Shown piece after piece: positions 14,530-22,729 of a stretch of DNA of 25,204 bases. The stretch is from assembly GCA_964563975.1 (NCBI GenBank), contig CAZLZJ010000030.1, positions 1 to 25,204 on the forward strand. Direction: 5' to 3'. The DNA is from JAAYJR01 sp964563975 (GTDB lineage: Bacteria > Bacteroidota > Bacteroidia > Bacteroidales > Prolixibacteraceae). The notes beneath the pieces were generated by a model. That model worked only from the letters and a program-made list of their open reading frames with translations. It was not told the origin of the DNA and did no database searches. Position numbers and translations under genes: made by a program. Within the stretch, counting starts at the first letter, position 1; the number at the start of each line of letters is the position of its first letter.

Positions 14530-16155
14530 TCATTGAGCACTCAGATTTTCCACTAAGGTCTCCTTGCGGGATGCTTCAATGGCTTTTTGAAGAGTATTAT
14601 CAATTTTTTCAATAATCGGATAAAAGCCCTCTTCGCCTATTATATTTCTTGCAATATAGGCTTTAAGTTGTGTAATAATGATTTCACCTGAAATTTTTAA
14701 TCCTTCGGGATCTTTTCGTACTCCTCTTTCTTCTGCATATTTAATGAAGCTGTCAATAATATTTTGTTTGTCAAGATAATTTTCAAGCTCTTTAAATGAT
14801 TTTAAATTTGAAAGAATTTCCCTGTTATTATCAGCCCAAATATAAGCAAATGAATATATCAGGCCTTTATGAAAAATTTGATTAAAATATTTCGAGTTTC
14901 CCGTGGTATCAAGAGGTACAAATATATCGGGCATTATACCACCACCTCCATATACTGTGCGCCCGCTTTTAGTGTAATATTTGAGTGAATCGTTAAAATG
15001 AATGCTGTCTGCATGAAGTTGCTCTTTATGATTGAAACGTGAATAGAGATCATTATAATAATCTTCATTTCCGTTTTCATATGATTTTTGGATACATCTT
15101 CCGCTGGGGGTATAAAAACGGGCAACTGTAAGACGCAGGGCAGACCCGTCCATTAATGGTATTTGTTCCTGTACCAGCCCTTTTCCAAAAGATCTTCTTC
15201 CAATTACTACTGCTCTATCATTATCCTGAAGAGCACCGGCAAAAATTTCACTTGCCGAAGCCGAGAATTCATCTATTAAAATAAACACTTGCTTATCGTT
15301 CCATGAATTTTTTCCTGAAGAAGAGTAGGTTTTTCTTTTTGAGTTCAACCCTTCTGTATACAGGATATCCTCATTTTTATTAAGAAATTCATCTACAATT
15401 TGTAATACACTTCCTAAAGACCCTCCCGGATTTTGCCTGAGATCGATGATTATTTTTTTGGCACCTGATCTATTTAATTTCTGCATACCCTCCATAAATT
15501 CATTATAGGTTTTGTCAGAAAAACGACTGATTTTTAAAAATCCTGTTTGATCATCAATCATATAGGTGACATCAACACTAAATAGCGGTATGTCATCACG
15601 TGTAATTTCAAAATCCATTATTTTATTAATGCTTTTTCTGAGAATGCCTACGGATACCCTGGTATTCTTTTTTCCTCTGAGCAGTTTAAGAACAGCGTTG
15701 TTGTTAATATTAACACCTGCAATAACTGAGTCGTTTACACTGATTATTTTATCGCCCGGAACTATTCCCACCTTGCTTGAGGGACCTCCTGAAATAACTT
15801 CAACTACCCTAACGGTATCCTCCTGAATTGAAAACTGTACGCCTATCCCTGAGAAATTTCCTCTCATTTCTTCTTCAACCTCCTGCATGTACTTTGCCGG
15901 GATATATGCAGTATGAGGGTCCAGGTTTTCAAGCATTTGAGGTATTGTTTTTTCAATTACTTCGTTGATATCAACTGTATCAACATATCCATCTTCTATT
16001 AATTGCAGGATAGTTGTAAGTTTATTGGTTTTATGCAGGGCCATTGGGTAAAAAACCGGCTGGTTTCTATTTTTTAACCTATTTCCAAGAATTATGCCGG
16101 TAATTACAGATAAAATAATTACAAGAGGAAAATAAACCCAGGTCTTTTTATTCAT
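14530..16155 (-). CDS. C-terminal processing (S41) peptidase with PDZ domain
   Basis: A 541-residue membrane-anchored periplasmic serine protease. One N-terminal helix (about 7-24) anchors it. A PDZ domain (about 92-178, with FSGIGVQFSI and GDKIISVND) selects substrate C-termini. The S41 catalytic domain has LRQNPGGSLG at about 239-248, the nucleophile S300 in FSASASEIF and the general base K325 in FGKG; the 25-residue Ser-Lys spacing matches known Ctp proteases. A C-terminal extension (about 440-541) is less conserved. It overlaps the deaminase gene upstream by 8 nt, so the two are cotranscribed and probably coupled. Confidence 0.95.
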   Translation of the reverse strand: MNKKTWVYFPLVIILSVITGIILGNRLKNRNQPVFYPMALHKTNKLTTILQLIEDGYVDTVDINEVIEKTIPQMLENLDPHTAYIPAKYMQEVEEEMRGNFSGIGVQFSIQEDTVRVVEVISGGPSSKVGIVPGDKIISVNDSVIAGVNINNNAVLKLLRGKKNTRVSVGILRKSINKIMDFEITRDDIPLFSVDVTYMIDDQTGFLKISRFSDKTYNEFMEGMQKLNRSGAKKIIIDLRQNPGGSLGSVLQIVDEFLNKNEDILYTEGLNSKRKTYSSSGKNSWNDKQVFILIDEFSASASEIFAGALQDNDRAVVIGRRSFGKGLVQEQIPLMDGSALRLTVARFYTPSGRCIQKSYENGNEDYYNDLYSRFNHKEQLHADSIHFNDSLKYYTKSGRTVYGGGGIMPDIFVPLDTTGNSKYFNQIFHKGLIYSFAYIWADNNREILSNLKSFKELENYLDKQNIIDSFIKYAEERGVRKDPEGLKISGEIIITQLKAYIARNIIGEEGFYPIIEKIDNTLQKAIEASRKETLVENLSAQ

Positions 16156-16600
16156 TCAACAGATCTCCTATATTCTGCAATTTAACTTGATTGACTTCAA
16201 TCCCGGCTCTTATGAGGAGTTCAACACCATCATCAATCCTGTAATTTTCAGTAAAAACAACTCTTTTTATCCCGGCCTGGATAATTAATTTTGAGCATTC
16301 CAGACATGGCGAAGAGGTTACGTAGAGAGTTGATCCCGCACTGCTGTTATTCGACTTGGCCACTTTAGTTATAGCATTTGCTTCCGCATGCAATACATAT
16401 GGCTTTGTATTATTAAGCTCGTCTTCACAAATATTTTCGAATCCTGAAGGGGTGCCGTTATAACCGTCAGAGATTATCATCTTATCTTTAACAATTATTG
16501 CACCAACTTTACGACGTTTACAATATGAATTTTGAGCCCAGATCATTGCCATTTTTAAATAACGCTTGTCGAGAACTATTTGTTTTTCTTTATTTGTCAT
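16148..16600 (-). CDS. dCMP deaminase family protein (zinc cytidine-deaminase fold)
   Basis: A 150-residue zinc deaminase from ATG 16600. The active site is HAEAN with H71 and E73, plus PCLEC with C99 and C102 as the remaining zinc ligands. The N-terminal region (KRYLKMAMIWAQNSYCKRRKVGAIIVKD, quoted in part) is typical of dCMP deaminases that supply dUMP for thymidylate and of ComE operon protein 2. Substrate is inferred from the family. The longer frame begins at a TTG at 16636 that lies within a perfect -7 box, so I reject it. It is the first gene of a two-gene unit with the S41 protease. Confidence 0.93.
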   Translation of the reverse strand: MTNKEKQIVLDKRYLKMAMIWAQNSYCKRRKVGAIIVKDKMIISDGYNGTPSGFENICEDELNNTKPYVLHAEANAITKVAKSNNSSAGSTLYVTSSPCLECSKLIIQAGIKRVVFTENYRIDDGVELLIRAGIEVNQVKLQNIGDLLNE

Positions 16601-16633
16601 CTTTATAAAAATAAAGCATCGGTTTGTAAGCTG

Positions 16634-16641
16634 CAAATGTA
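16634..16641 (-). promoter_or_regulatory. -7 promoter element for the deaminase/S41 unit
   Basis: TACATTTG on the minus strand matches TAnnTTTG exactly. A TTG on the minus strand (plus 16665-16667) lies 23 nt upstream, at the edge of the accepted 17-23 spacing. Confidence 0.58.
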
Positions 16642-16699
16642 ATACTCATTTCTTACAAAATATTCAAATCATCAGATGGATAAAAAACTATTTTAATAA

Positions 16700-16747
16700 A
16701 TTATTCCCGTACTGAATATTTTAATAACAATCCAATACGGGAATAAT
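16700..16747. repeat. Perfect 12-bp inverted repeat with a 24-nt loop
   Basis: ATTATTCCCGTA (16700-16711) is the exact reverse complement of TACGGGAATAAT (16736-16747). It lies 59 nt downstream of the SPOR gene stop on its strand and before the deaminase promoter. After it, the minus strand reads TTATTAAAATAGTTTTTT, which is T-rich, so it may be the SPOR gene terminator. The long loop is unusual for that, and a protein-binding site is an alternative. Confidence 0.6.
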
Positions 16748-16806
16748 AATATAATTTACAGAGTTATAAACTTCAGTAATCTTATATTTTAATATGTGCG
16801 GAAAAC

Positions 16807-17289
16807 CTAATTTTTAATCAGCAGCCAAACATCTGAGTATTGAGGAAATGATTGACGTATTTGCGCAACCCGGGTTCTTGCTTCGCCTTCAAATTGATAT
16901 GAGTTGACACATACCCTGTAATACCCGGTTTCACTGTGAAGGATAATAGGAGTAAAACCTTGATTTAAAAGTGTTTCCCTGAAATTTCTTGCATTATCCA
17001 ATTGGCTGAAAGATCCCAGGATCACAAAAAAAGAGTTTATTTCATTTTGCTCTTTATCTGTCTGGCTGGTAAAAGTCACCTGCTCTTTACGCATGGCAAC
17101 AGGTTGTTTTTCTGCAATTTTTGGCTCTTCTTTAACTGTTTCGGCAGGTTTGTCGGCAGCCGGCACCGAAAAAACTTTTGGTTGTTTCGAAGGATCTGTT
17201 GTGTAGGGCGACTGGGCCACCTCCTTTTTTGATTTGCATGCTGTAAATGCCATTCCAAGCATTAATGCGAAAATTACTACTCTCTTCAT
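16807..17289 (-). CDS. SPOR-domain lipoprotein
   Basis: A 160-residue predicted lipoprotein. The signal ends in AFTAC with the lipidated Cys at 18. A Pro/Lys/Glu-rich linker (about 25-83) leads to a C-terminal SPOR domain (about 85-158) that starts FFVILGSFSQLDNARNF and contains YYRVCVNSY. SPOR domains bind peptidoglycan glycan strands lacking stem peptides, usually at division septa, so a wall-associated role in the periplasm is inferred. It diverges from the MEMO1-AMMECR1 gene and has its own -7 element. Confidence 0.92.
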   Translation of the reverse strand: MKRVVIFALMLGMAFTACKSKKEVAQSPYTTDPSKQPKVFSVPAADKPAETVKEEPKIAEKQPVAMRKEQVTFTSQTDKEQNEINSFFVILGSFSQLDNARNFRETLLNQGFTPIILHSETGYYRVCVNSYQFEGEARTRVAQIRQSFPQYSDVWLLIKN

Positions 17290-17318
17290 AGTTAATATGA
17301 TTTTCTATTTTTCTACAT

Positions 17319-17326
17319 CAAATATA
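17319..17326 (-). promoter_or_regulatory. -7 promoter element for the SPOR gene
   Basis: TATATTTG on the minus strand matches TAnnTTTG, ending 29 nt before the ATG at 17289. No TTG at suitable -33 spacing. Confidence 0.5.
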
Positions 17327-17429
17327 GAGAAAAGCAAGATTCTATGTTTAAATTAATAAATAAGTTTTCCACAGCCGGTTGTTTGCAACTTGAAAAGTGA
17401 TTAATTATGGTTGTTTTGTTTCAATTTAG

Positions 17430-17437
17430 TAACTTTG
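17430..17437 (+). promoter_or_regulatory. -7 promoter element for the MEMO1-AMMECR1 gene
   Basis: TAACTTTG matches TAnnTTTG, ending 22 nt before the ATG at 17460. A TTG at 17411-17413 lies 16 nt upstream, just short of the usual 17-23 spacing. Confidence 0.55.
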
Positions 17438-17459
17438 AATAGATATAAATAATTTTTAT

Positions 17460-18893
17460 ATGTCAATAATAGATCAGCCGTTTAAAAAACAGAAAAAAAA
17501 CAGAGAACCTGCTTATGCTAATACTTTTTATCCCGGATCCGGAAACAGTCTTAAAAATCAGCTTGCCGACCTTTTTAAAAAAGCTAAAGGGAAGGTGAGT
17601 GAAAAGGGATTACGTGTTATAATTTCACCTCATGCAGGTTATGTGTTTAGCGGGAAGGTAGCAGCTTCTGCATTTAACCAGATTCCCGAAAATGTAAATT
17701 ATGAAAAAGTTTTTATTTTAGCTTCAAGTCATCAGTTTCGTTTTAGGGGAGCAGCTGTGTATGATTCAGGGAATTATGTTACCCCGCTTGGTGAGATTGA
17801 AGTTGATAATATGCTTGCCGGTGAATTGCTGAAAACGGATAAAGTATTTTGCCGGAATGATGATGCTCATCTTTATGAGCACAGCTTAGAGGTACAGCTT
17901 CCTTTTCTTCAATATAAGTTGAAAAATAAATTTTTATTAGTTCCTTTAATTATTGGAACAAACAATAGTGCAGATTGTGAAAAGATTGCAAAAGTTTTGG
18001 AAAAATGGTTCACGCCGGAAAATCTTTTTGTGATCAGCACAGACTTTTCTCATTATCCTTCTTACGATGATGCAGTTAAAAATGACCTGATTACAGCAGA
18101 TGCCATATGTTTGAATAAACCCAAAGAGTTATTGAAAACTCTGGATAAAAATGAAAAAAAGAGTATTCGGCAGCTGGCTACCTCATTATGCGGGTGGACA
18201 TCTGTATTGACATTGCTATATCTTACAGAAAACAGGGAAGTAGACTATTTTAAGGTAGATTATCAAAACTCGGGTGATTCTGACATATATGGCGATAAAA
18301 GCCGTGTAGTGGGGTATTGGGCTATTGCTGCCTATGACAGGGAAACAGTATTTTCAATCTCCCGGGAAGAACAAAAAGAGCTCCTTACGAAAGCCAGAAA
18401 AGCAATTTCACACTTTGTTAAAACCGGTGAAAAGCCGGGTTGTGAATCTCCATATTCTAATGGGATATTATTACAAAAAACCGGAGTTTTTGTGAGTATC
18501 TATATTGAAGACGAATTACGGGGATGTATAGGAAATTTTAAAAGTGACCAGATATTAAATGATTTAGTTCAAAATGTTGCAGTTTCAGCTGCATGTGATT
18601 ATCGTTTCGATAATCCTGAACCCGGTGAGTTAGAAAAAATGAAGCTTGAAATTTCTGTTTTGTCACCACTTAAAAAGATAGATAATATTGAAGAAATTGT
18701 TCTTGGAAAACATGGTATCTATATTAGGAAAGATATGAATTCGGGGACCTTTCTTCCACAGGTAGCCACAAAAACGGGTTGGAACCGCAACGAATTTCTT
18801 GGTTATTGTGCGCGTGATAAGGCAGGATTAGGATGGGATGGATGGAAAGATGCTGAAATATTCACTTATGAAGCTTTTGTTTTTAAAGAGTAA
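17460..18893 (+). CDS. MEMO1-AMMECR1 fusion (AmmeMemoRadiSam proteins B and A)
   Basis: A 477-residue two-domain cytoplasmic protein. Residues about 18-292 are a MEMO1 domain, related to LigB-type non-heme iron dioxygenases: ISPHAGYVFSG with H58, EHSLEVQLPF with H141, STDFSHY with H198 and SLCGWTSV with C244 match the human MEMO1 metal-site region. Residues about 303-477 are an AMMECR1 domain with its hallmark LRGCIGNF at 353-360. In many genomes these two and a radical-SAM protein form the AmmeMemoRadiSam set, whose chemistry is unresolved. Here A and B are fused and no radical-SAM gene lies in the window. All presumed metal residues are present. Confidence 0.93.
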   Translation: MSIIDQPFKKQKKNREPAYANTFYPGSGNSLKNQLADLFKKAKGKVSEKGLRVIISPHAGYVFSGKVAASAFNQIPENVNYEKVFILASSHQFRFRGAAVYDSGNYVTPLGEIEVDNMLAGELLKTDKVFCRNDDAHLYEHSLEVQLPFLQYKLKNKFLLVPLIIGTNNSADCEKIAKVLEKWFTPENLFVISTDFSHYPSYDDAVKNDLITADAICLNKPKELLKTLDKNEKKSIRQLATSLCGWTSVLTLLYLTENREVDYFKVDYQNSGDSDIYGDKSRVVGYWAIAAYDRETVFSISREEQKELLTKARKAISHFVKTGEKPGCESPYSNGILLQKTGVFVSIYIEDELRGCIGNFKSDQILNDLVQNVAVSAACDYRFDNPEPGELEKMKLEISVLSPLKKIDNIEEIVLGKHGIYIRKDMNSGTFLPQVATKTGWNRNEFLGYCARDKAGLGWDGWKDAEIFTYEAFVFKE

Positions 18894-18922
18894 TTAGCTG
18901 TTATAGTACCAAAACTGTTATT

Positions 18923-19648
18923 TCAGGAAAAAATTTCTTGTAAAACTTTCAGTGATTTAACTTCACCAAGATATTCGAAATGTAGATGATAATAATCCAA
19001 TAGTTTTACAATTAGATGGTTGCGGAGTATTCGCGATATTTTAAAATTTTCCAGTTCCCCTATTTTAATATTGCCTAAGCTGCAAAAAGCTTTTGTTGCC
19101 TCGGTGTTTAGATAATAAGGATGCAGTGGCTTATTTTTAACCACTGTTCCTTTTTCTAAATCAAACCAGCTATTTTGGCAGTTTTTATCTGTATCGGGTA
19201 GAAATCCAAGATACTCTGTAAGCCGGAACAGGAAGTAAAGATGAAAATCCGGCAGAGGATTTTCATTTAGATCCAAATATATTAAAGAGTTTTTTATGAA
19301 GTTAAATAACAGCGGATTGCTTTCCTGTTCCCGCAATGTTTTATTTAAAATTTCTGCCAGAAAGAGTATTTGTGATGATTTGCTTATGTTGAAAGGTATA
19401 CTTTGATAAACCGGACTATTTTTTATCTCTTTTATTCTTTGTATTTCTCTGGATTCTTTATGGTATGCCACAATTTCAACAAGGCAGAGAGGTTGTACAG
19501 GTCCTTTTACCCCTCTGCTTTTACCTCTTTTTGAGCTATTAAGGATAAATGACTGTCGTCCGGTATTTTTAGTATAAATAGTGATAATAAGGCTATTATC
19601 TCCATATTTTCTGTAACTCAATACTATTCCTTCGCCGGAAACCAACAT
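18923..19648 (-). CDS. recO: DNA repair protein RecO
   Basis: A 241-residue recombination mediator that helps RecA load on SSB-coated DNA. The N-terminal OB fold opens with EGIVLSYRKYGDNSLIITIYT (quoted in part, residues 6-25) and GRQSFILN. The C-terminal helical domain follows. The four-Cys zinc site of some RecO proteins is not present; the cysteines are scattered, which is common in this phylum. It is the last gene of rdgB-porZ-recO, 6 nt after porZ. It converges on the MEMO1-AMMECR1 gene 29 nt away. Confidence 0.93.
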   Translation of the reverse strand: MLVSGEGIVLSYRKYGDNSLIITIYTKNTGRQSFILNSSKRGKSRGVKGPVQPLCLVEIVAYHKESREIQRIKEIKNSPVYQSIPFNISKSSQILFLAEILNKTLREQESNPLLFNFIKNSLIYLDLNENPLPDFHLYFLFRLTEYLGFLPDTDKNCQNSWFDLEKGTVVKNKPLHPYYLNTEATKAFCSLGNIKIGELENFKISRILRNHLIVKLLDYYHLHFEYLGEVKSLKVLQEIFS

Positions 19649-19654
19649 TTTAAA

Positions 19655-21985
19655 TTAGTTTATAAATAAAAGTTTTTCGATATGAGTTTTTTCACCTTTT
19701 TTTCCGATGCAAAAAACCAGATATACCCCTGTTTTAACACGGTTGCCATTCAGATTTTTACCATCCCAGATTGCCTGTCCTCCCATAGAGGTTGTTTTAT
19801 ATACCAGATTTCCTGAAATATCTGTAATCCTGATATCTGTATTTTTCATTAATCCGGTTATAGTGACAGGGCCGTCCCAATTTTCCCTGACAGGATTCGG
19901 ATAGACATAAACATTGGTAAAAGACTCATCTCCACTGATAGCATCTCCCTGGTAGGATAATAGTCCTTTTGAGGTACCAAAAAATACTTCACCTGAAATC
20001 TGATTAACAGCAATTGTTGTTATGGTGTTGGAAATTAGCGGGCTGTTTTCGGAGGTGAAGTGCAAAATCTCTTTTTCCCCGTTTGCTGATATAAGATAAA
20101 CTCCTGAACCTTTTGTACCTATCCATTTACGATTAGCTCCGTCAGTGGCTATTGCAGTAACAGTTTCAGTTTCCAGTAACGGATGATAGAGGCCATCGTT
20201 AAGGTCAGGGCTTGGTTGTCTTGCATAAAAATCTTCAGTATTCCATATCTGTTTTGGATTTGAATAAACCGCAACTCCTTTTGAAGTACCTATCCATATC
20301 TCTCCTTCCAGGTCTTCAGTGATACAGTAGACATCATTCATTCTGTTAAAAAACTCCTTTTGGCCGTTATTGAAATAGGATATTAGCTGCAGGGCCTTTT
20401 TCTGCGATCCTGTTTTATCTGTAACATAAAGATCGTTGCCCCTGGGCACCATTATCCATTTGTCATCATTTTGAGTTACAATAAGTGGTCCGATACTTTT
20501 AATTTTGGCAATCTCGGGTAAAACAAATGATTTCCAATCGCCCGTAGGAGACATCATATGAAGATTTTCAGCAACCTCTGAATTAGTGATCCATAAATTG
20601 CCTTGTGAGTCGAAATCCATACCTCCAATTCTGATATAAGGCTCACCCGGTTGATCCGGCAGGGCACTTTGAAGAGGACTGTTATTATCGGTATATCGTT
20701 TAATAAGCTTATTGTTTCTGAATTCTAAAATACCTCCTCCCCAGCTACCGGCAAAAAAATGGTTTGGGTCTGCAGGGTCAATGGCAATGGAGACAATATC
20801 GAAAAAACCGTCTAATTCAGGAAAGTTAATTTTTGAGAAAGCTGACCATCTGCCCTCTCTTAGTAATTCAATTCTTGGCAACTGCCAGGTGTTATCCCAT
20901 GAATTACTTCTGCCTCCCGGAACCAACCACAGGTCTCCGTTATTTGAGTTTAAACTATATACTCTATTTTCTTCGGGCCCTTCGGGGAAAATAGATTCGG
21001 CATTCTTTTCTTTTATCTGAACCAGGCCAAACCCGTAGTCTGCCACCCATACTGAACCATCATCTCCAATATAAGCACTTAAAGGATTTATTGTGGATAC
21101 TTCCTTGTCAGTAAATTTATAATTATCTGTTATTTTACTGATATTATTGTCAGGCCCGACAAATATGATTTCAGCTCTTCCCGTTATAATCATGGTACTG
21201 CCCGATATTTGAATGTCGCTGATGAAATTTACCCGGGGAAGCACTGGTACCCATTCCAATCCGTTATAAAGGAAAAGTTCATCTTCGTTATATTTATCGG
21301 GCGTGTAGTTGGTCATTAATGATCCGTTGTGGACAATCAGATGATTGAATTTTTTATTCGAATGAGGAATGTTGTTTAATTTTTCCCAACTACGGAAATC
21401 CAACAGATTGCTGTTGTCAATATCTGCCCGGAGAATTCCTTCATCAGTGGCTGCATATATAAATGAGTCAAATATTTCTATATCGTTTACTTTCAGTTGG
21501 CTCCCTTCATCACCAATAAAATAGGTATCCTTTATTTCATGTTTTTCCAGATTTAAAACTACAATCCCGAATCCGCATGCAAGATATGCCTCATTCCCTT
21601 TCAGCAGGATATTATAAATGCCCTTATCACCGGTAATCTGTTTACGGGCAATATCCGGAATATTAATTACTTTTGAATTATAAATCAGGTCAATATTGCT
21701 GTTTATATAGACAACTACCAGTATATCATTGGCATTATTATAGGCAATATCTTTTATTCCAAAGTCATTCAGTCCGTTTAACAGGGAAAATTTTCCAATA
21801 CTTTTATCATTTTTATCTATATAAAACAATCCTCCTTCGGTTGCACAGTATATTTTTGATTTTGCATCAGCAACTTTTATGGCATTTGAGAAAGACATAT
21901 AATCTTTCCAGCTACCCTGTTTTCTTTGTGCAAAAGTCTGGCTTAAAATCAGGAGGAATAAAATTATTAAAAATGATCTGTGCAT
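19655..21985 (-). CDS. porZ: Type IX secretion protein PorZ
   Basis: A 776-residue exported protein. The signal peptide is 1-19 (LSQTFA before Q). The body (about 25-690) is built from two-component-regulator-type beta-propeller blades with repeated phrases such as GLNDFGIKDIAYN, GSVWVADYGFGLVQI, GNLWITNSEV, GEIWIGTSKGVAVY and RKWIGTKGSGVYLI. The C-terminal domain (about 692-776, YVYPNPV ... GVYLVF ... HIEKLLFIN) is a T9SS sorting-type domain. In Porphyromonas gingivalis PorZ sits on the cell surface with the PorU sortase complex and delivers anionic LPS to it. Presence implies a working T9SS elsewhere in the genome. It lies 17 nt after rdgB and 6 nt before recO. Confidence 0.92.
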   Translation of the reverse strand: MHRSFLIILFLLILSQTFAQRKQGSWKDYMSFSNAIKVADAKSKIYCATEGGLFYIDKNDKSIGKFSLLNGLNDFGIKDIAYNNANDILVVVYINSNIDLIYNSKVINIPDIARKQITGDKGIYNILLKGNEAYLACGFGIVVLNLEKHEIKDTYFIGDEGSQLKVNDIEIFDSFIYAATDEGILRADIDNSNLLDFRSWEKLNNIPHSNKKFNHLIVHNGSLMTNYTPDKYNEDELFLYNGLEWVPVLPRVNFISDIQISGSTMIITGRAEIIFVGPDNNISKITDNYKFTDKEVSTINPLSAYIGDDGSVWVADYGFGLVQIKEKNAESIFPEGPEENRVYSLNSNNGDLWLVPGGRSNSWDNTWQLPRIELLREGRWSAFSKINFPELDGFFDIVSIAIDPADPNHFFAGSWGGGILEFRNNKLIKRYTDNNSPLQSALPDQPGEPYIRIGGMDFDSQGNLWITNSEVAENLHMMSPTGDWKSFVLPEIAKIKSIGPLIVTQNDDKWIMVPRGNDLYVTDKTGSQKKALQLISYFNNGQKEFFNRMNDVYCITEDLEGEIWIGTSKGVAVYSNPKQIWNTEDFYARQPSPDLNDGLYHPLLETETVTAIATDGANRKWIGTKGSGVYLISANGEKEILHFTSENSPLISNTITTIAVNQISGEVFFGTSKGLLSYQGDAISGDESFTNVYVYPNPVRENWDGPVTITGLMKNTDIRITDISGNLVYKTTSMGGQAIWDGKNLNGNRVKTGVYLVFCIGKKGEKTHIEKLLFIN

Positions 21986-22002
21986 ATATAGATATTTTTG
22001 GT

Positions 22003-22578
22003 TCAGATTGATTTTAAATATTGAACTAATTTTTCCACAGCTTTTCCGCGGTGGCTTATTTTGTTTTTTTCATCAGGCTGCATCTCTGCAAATGTTTTAT
22101 CGAATCCCTTCGGAATAAAAATAGGATCGTAGCCAAATCCTTTAATACCCTTTTTTATTTTGGTTATTTCCCCGGTAACAATACCTTCAAAGAGTATCTC
22201 TTTACCATTTATAATAAGAGTTATAACTGTTCTAAAACGGGCATTACGGTTATTTATTTTTTTAAGCTGGCTTAATACTTTATCCATATTTGCATCAGAA
22301 TCTTTTTTCTCTCCTGCATAACGGGCGGAGAATACACCGGGATTACCATTAAGAGCATCTATCTCAAGGGCCGTATCATCAGCAAAACAAGGGAAACCAA
22401 ATTTTTTGTATATATAAGTTGCCTTTTGCCTTGAATTCCCTTCTATAGTAGGTTGATCTTCAGGGATCTCTTCAAGGCAGCCAATATCGTGCAGACTCAA
22501 TAATTTAAAACTATTTCCAAGCATTGCCTGCAATTCTGCTATTTTATATCCGTTATTTGTTGCAAATACAAGTCTCAT
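22003..22578 (-). CDS. rdgB: XTP/dITP pyrophosphatase (RdgB/HAM1)
   Basis: A 191-residue house-cleaning enzyme that hydrolyses ITP, dITP and XTP to monophosphates. The N-terminal LVFATNNGYKIAEL (residues 3-16), FADDTALEIDALNGNPGVFSARYAG (about 65-89, quoted whole as a motif region by its ends FADDTALE and GVFSARYAG), GFGYDPIF and SHRGKA near the end are all canonical. First gene of the compact unit with porZ and recO. The 5' region has only a near -7 match (TAACTTCG), so its promoter is not certain. Confidence 0.97.
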   Translation of the reverse strand: MRLVFATNNGYKIAELQAMLGNSFKLLSLHDIGCLEEIPEDQPTIEGNSRQKATYIYKKFGFPCFADDTALEIDALNGNPGVFSARYAGEKKDSDANMDKVLSQLKKINNRNARFRTVITLIINGKEILFEGIVTGEITKIKKGIKGFGYDPIFIPKGFDKTFAEMQPDEKNKISHRGKAVEKLVQYLKSI

Positions 22579-22670
22579 ATTATTGATTTTTCGAAGTTAT
22601 CAGATAAAGCCTCTATTTTGACTTTAACCGGATGTTTGTTTTATATGATTTCAATTTGTTGTAAAAATTA

Positions 22671-22701
22671 TTGTACTAATTAAACAATTAATCTAAATTT
22701 G
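22671..22701 (+). promoter_or_regulatory. Full Bacteroidota promoter for the TIM-barrel gene
   Basis: TTG at 22671-22673, a 20-nt spacer and TAAATTTG at 22694-22701 fit the TTG-N17-23-TAnnTTTG consensus exactly. The -7 box ends 28 nt before the ATG at 22730. Confidence 0.68.
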
Positions 22702-22729
22702 TCAAAATTGGTCAATTATTATTAATGAT

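Noticed and set aside
18923..19648. Loss of the RecO zinc site as a defect
   Set aside because: Many RecO proteins lack the four-Cys site, the rest of the protein is normal, and so this is not evidence of inactivation.
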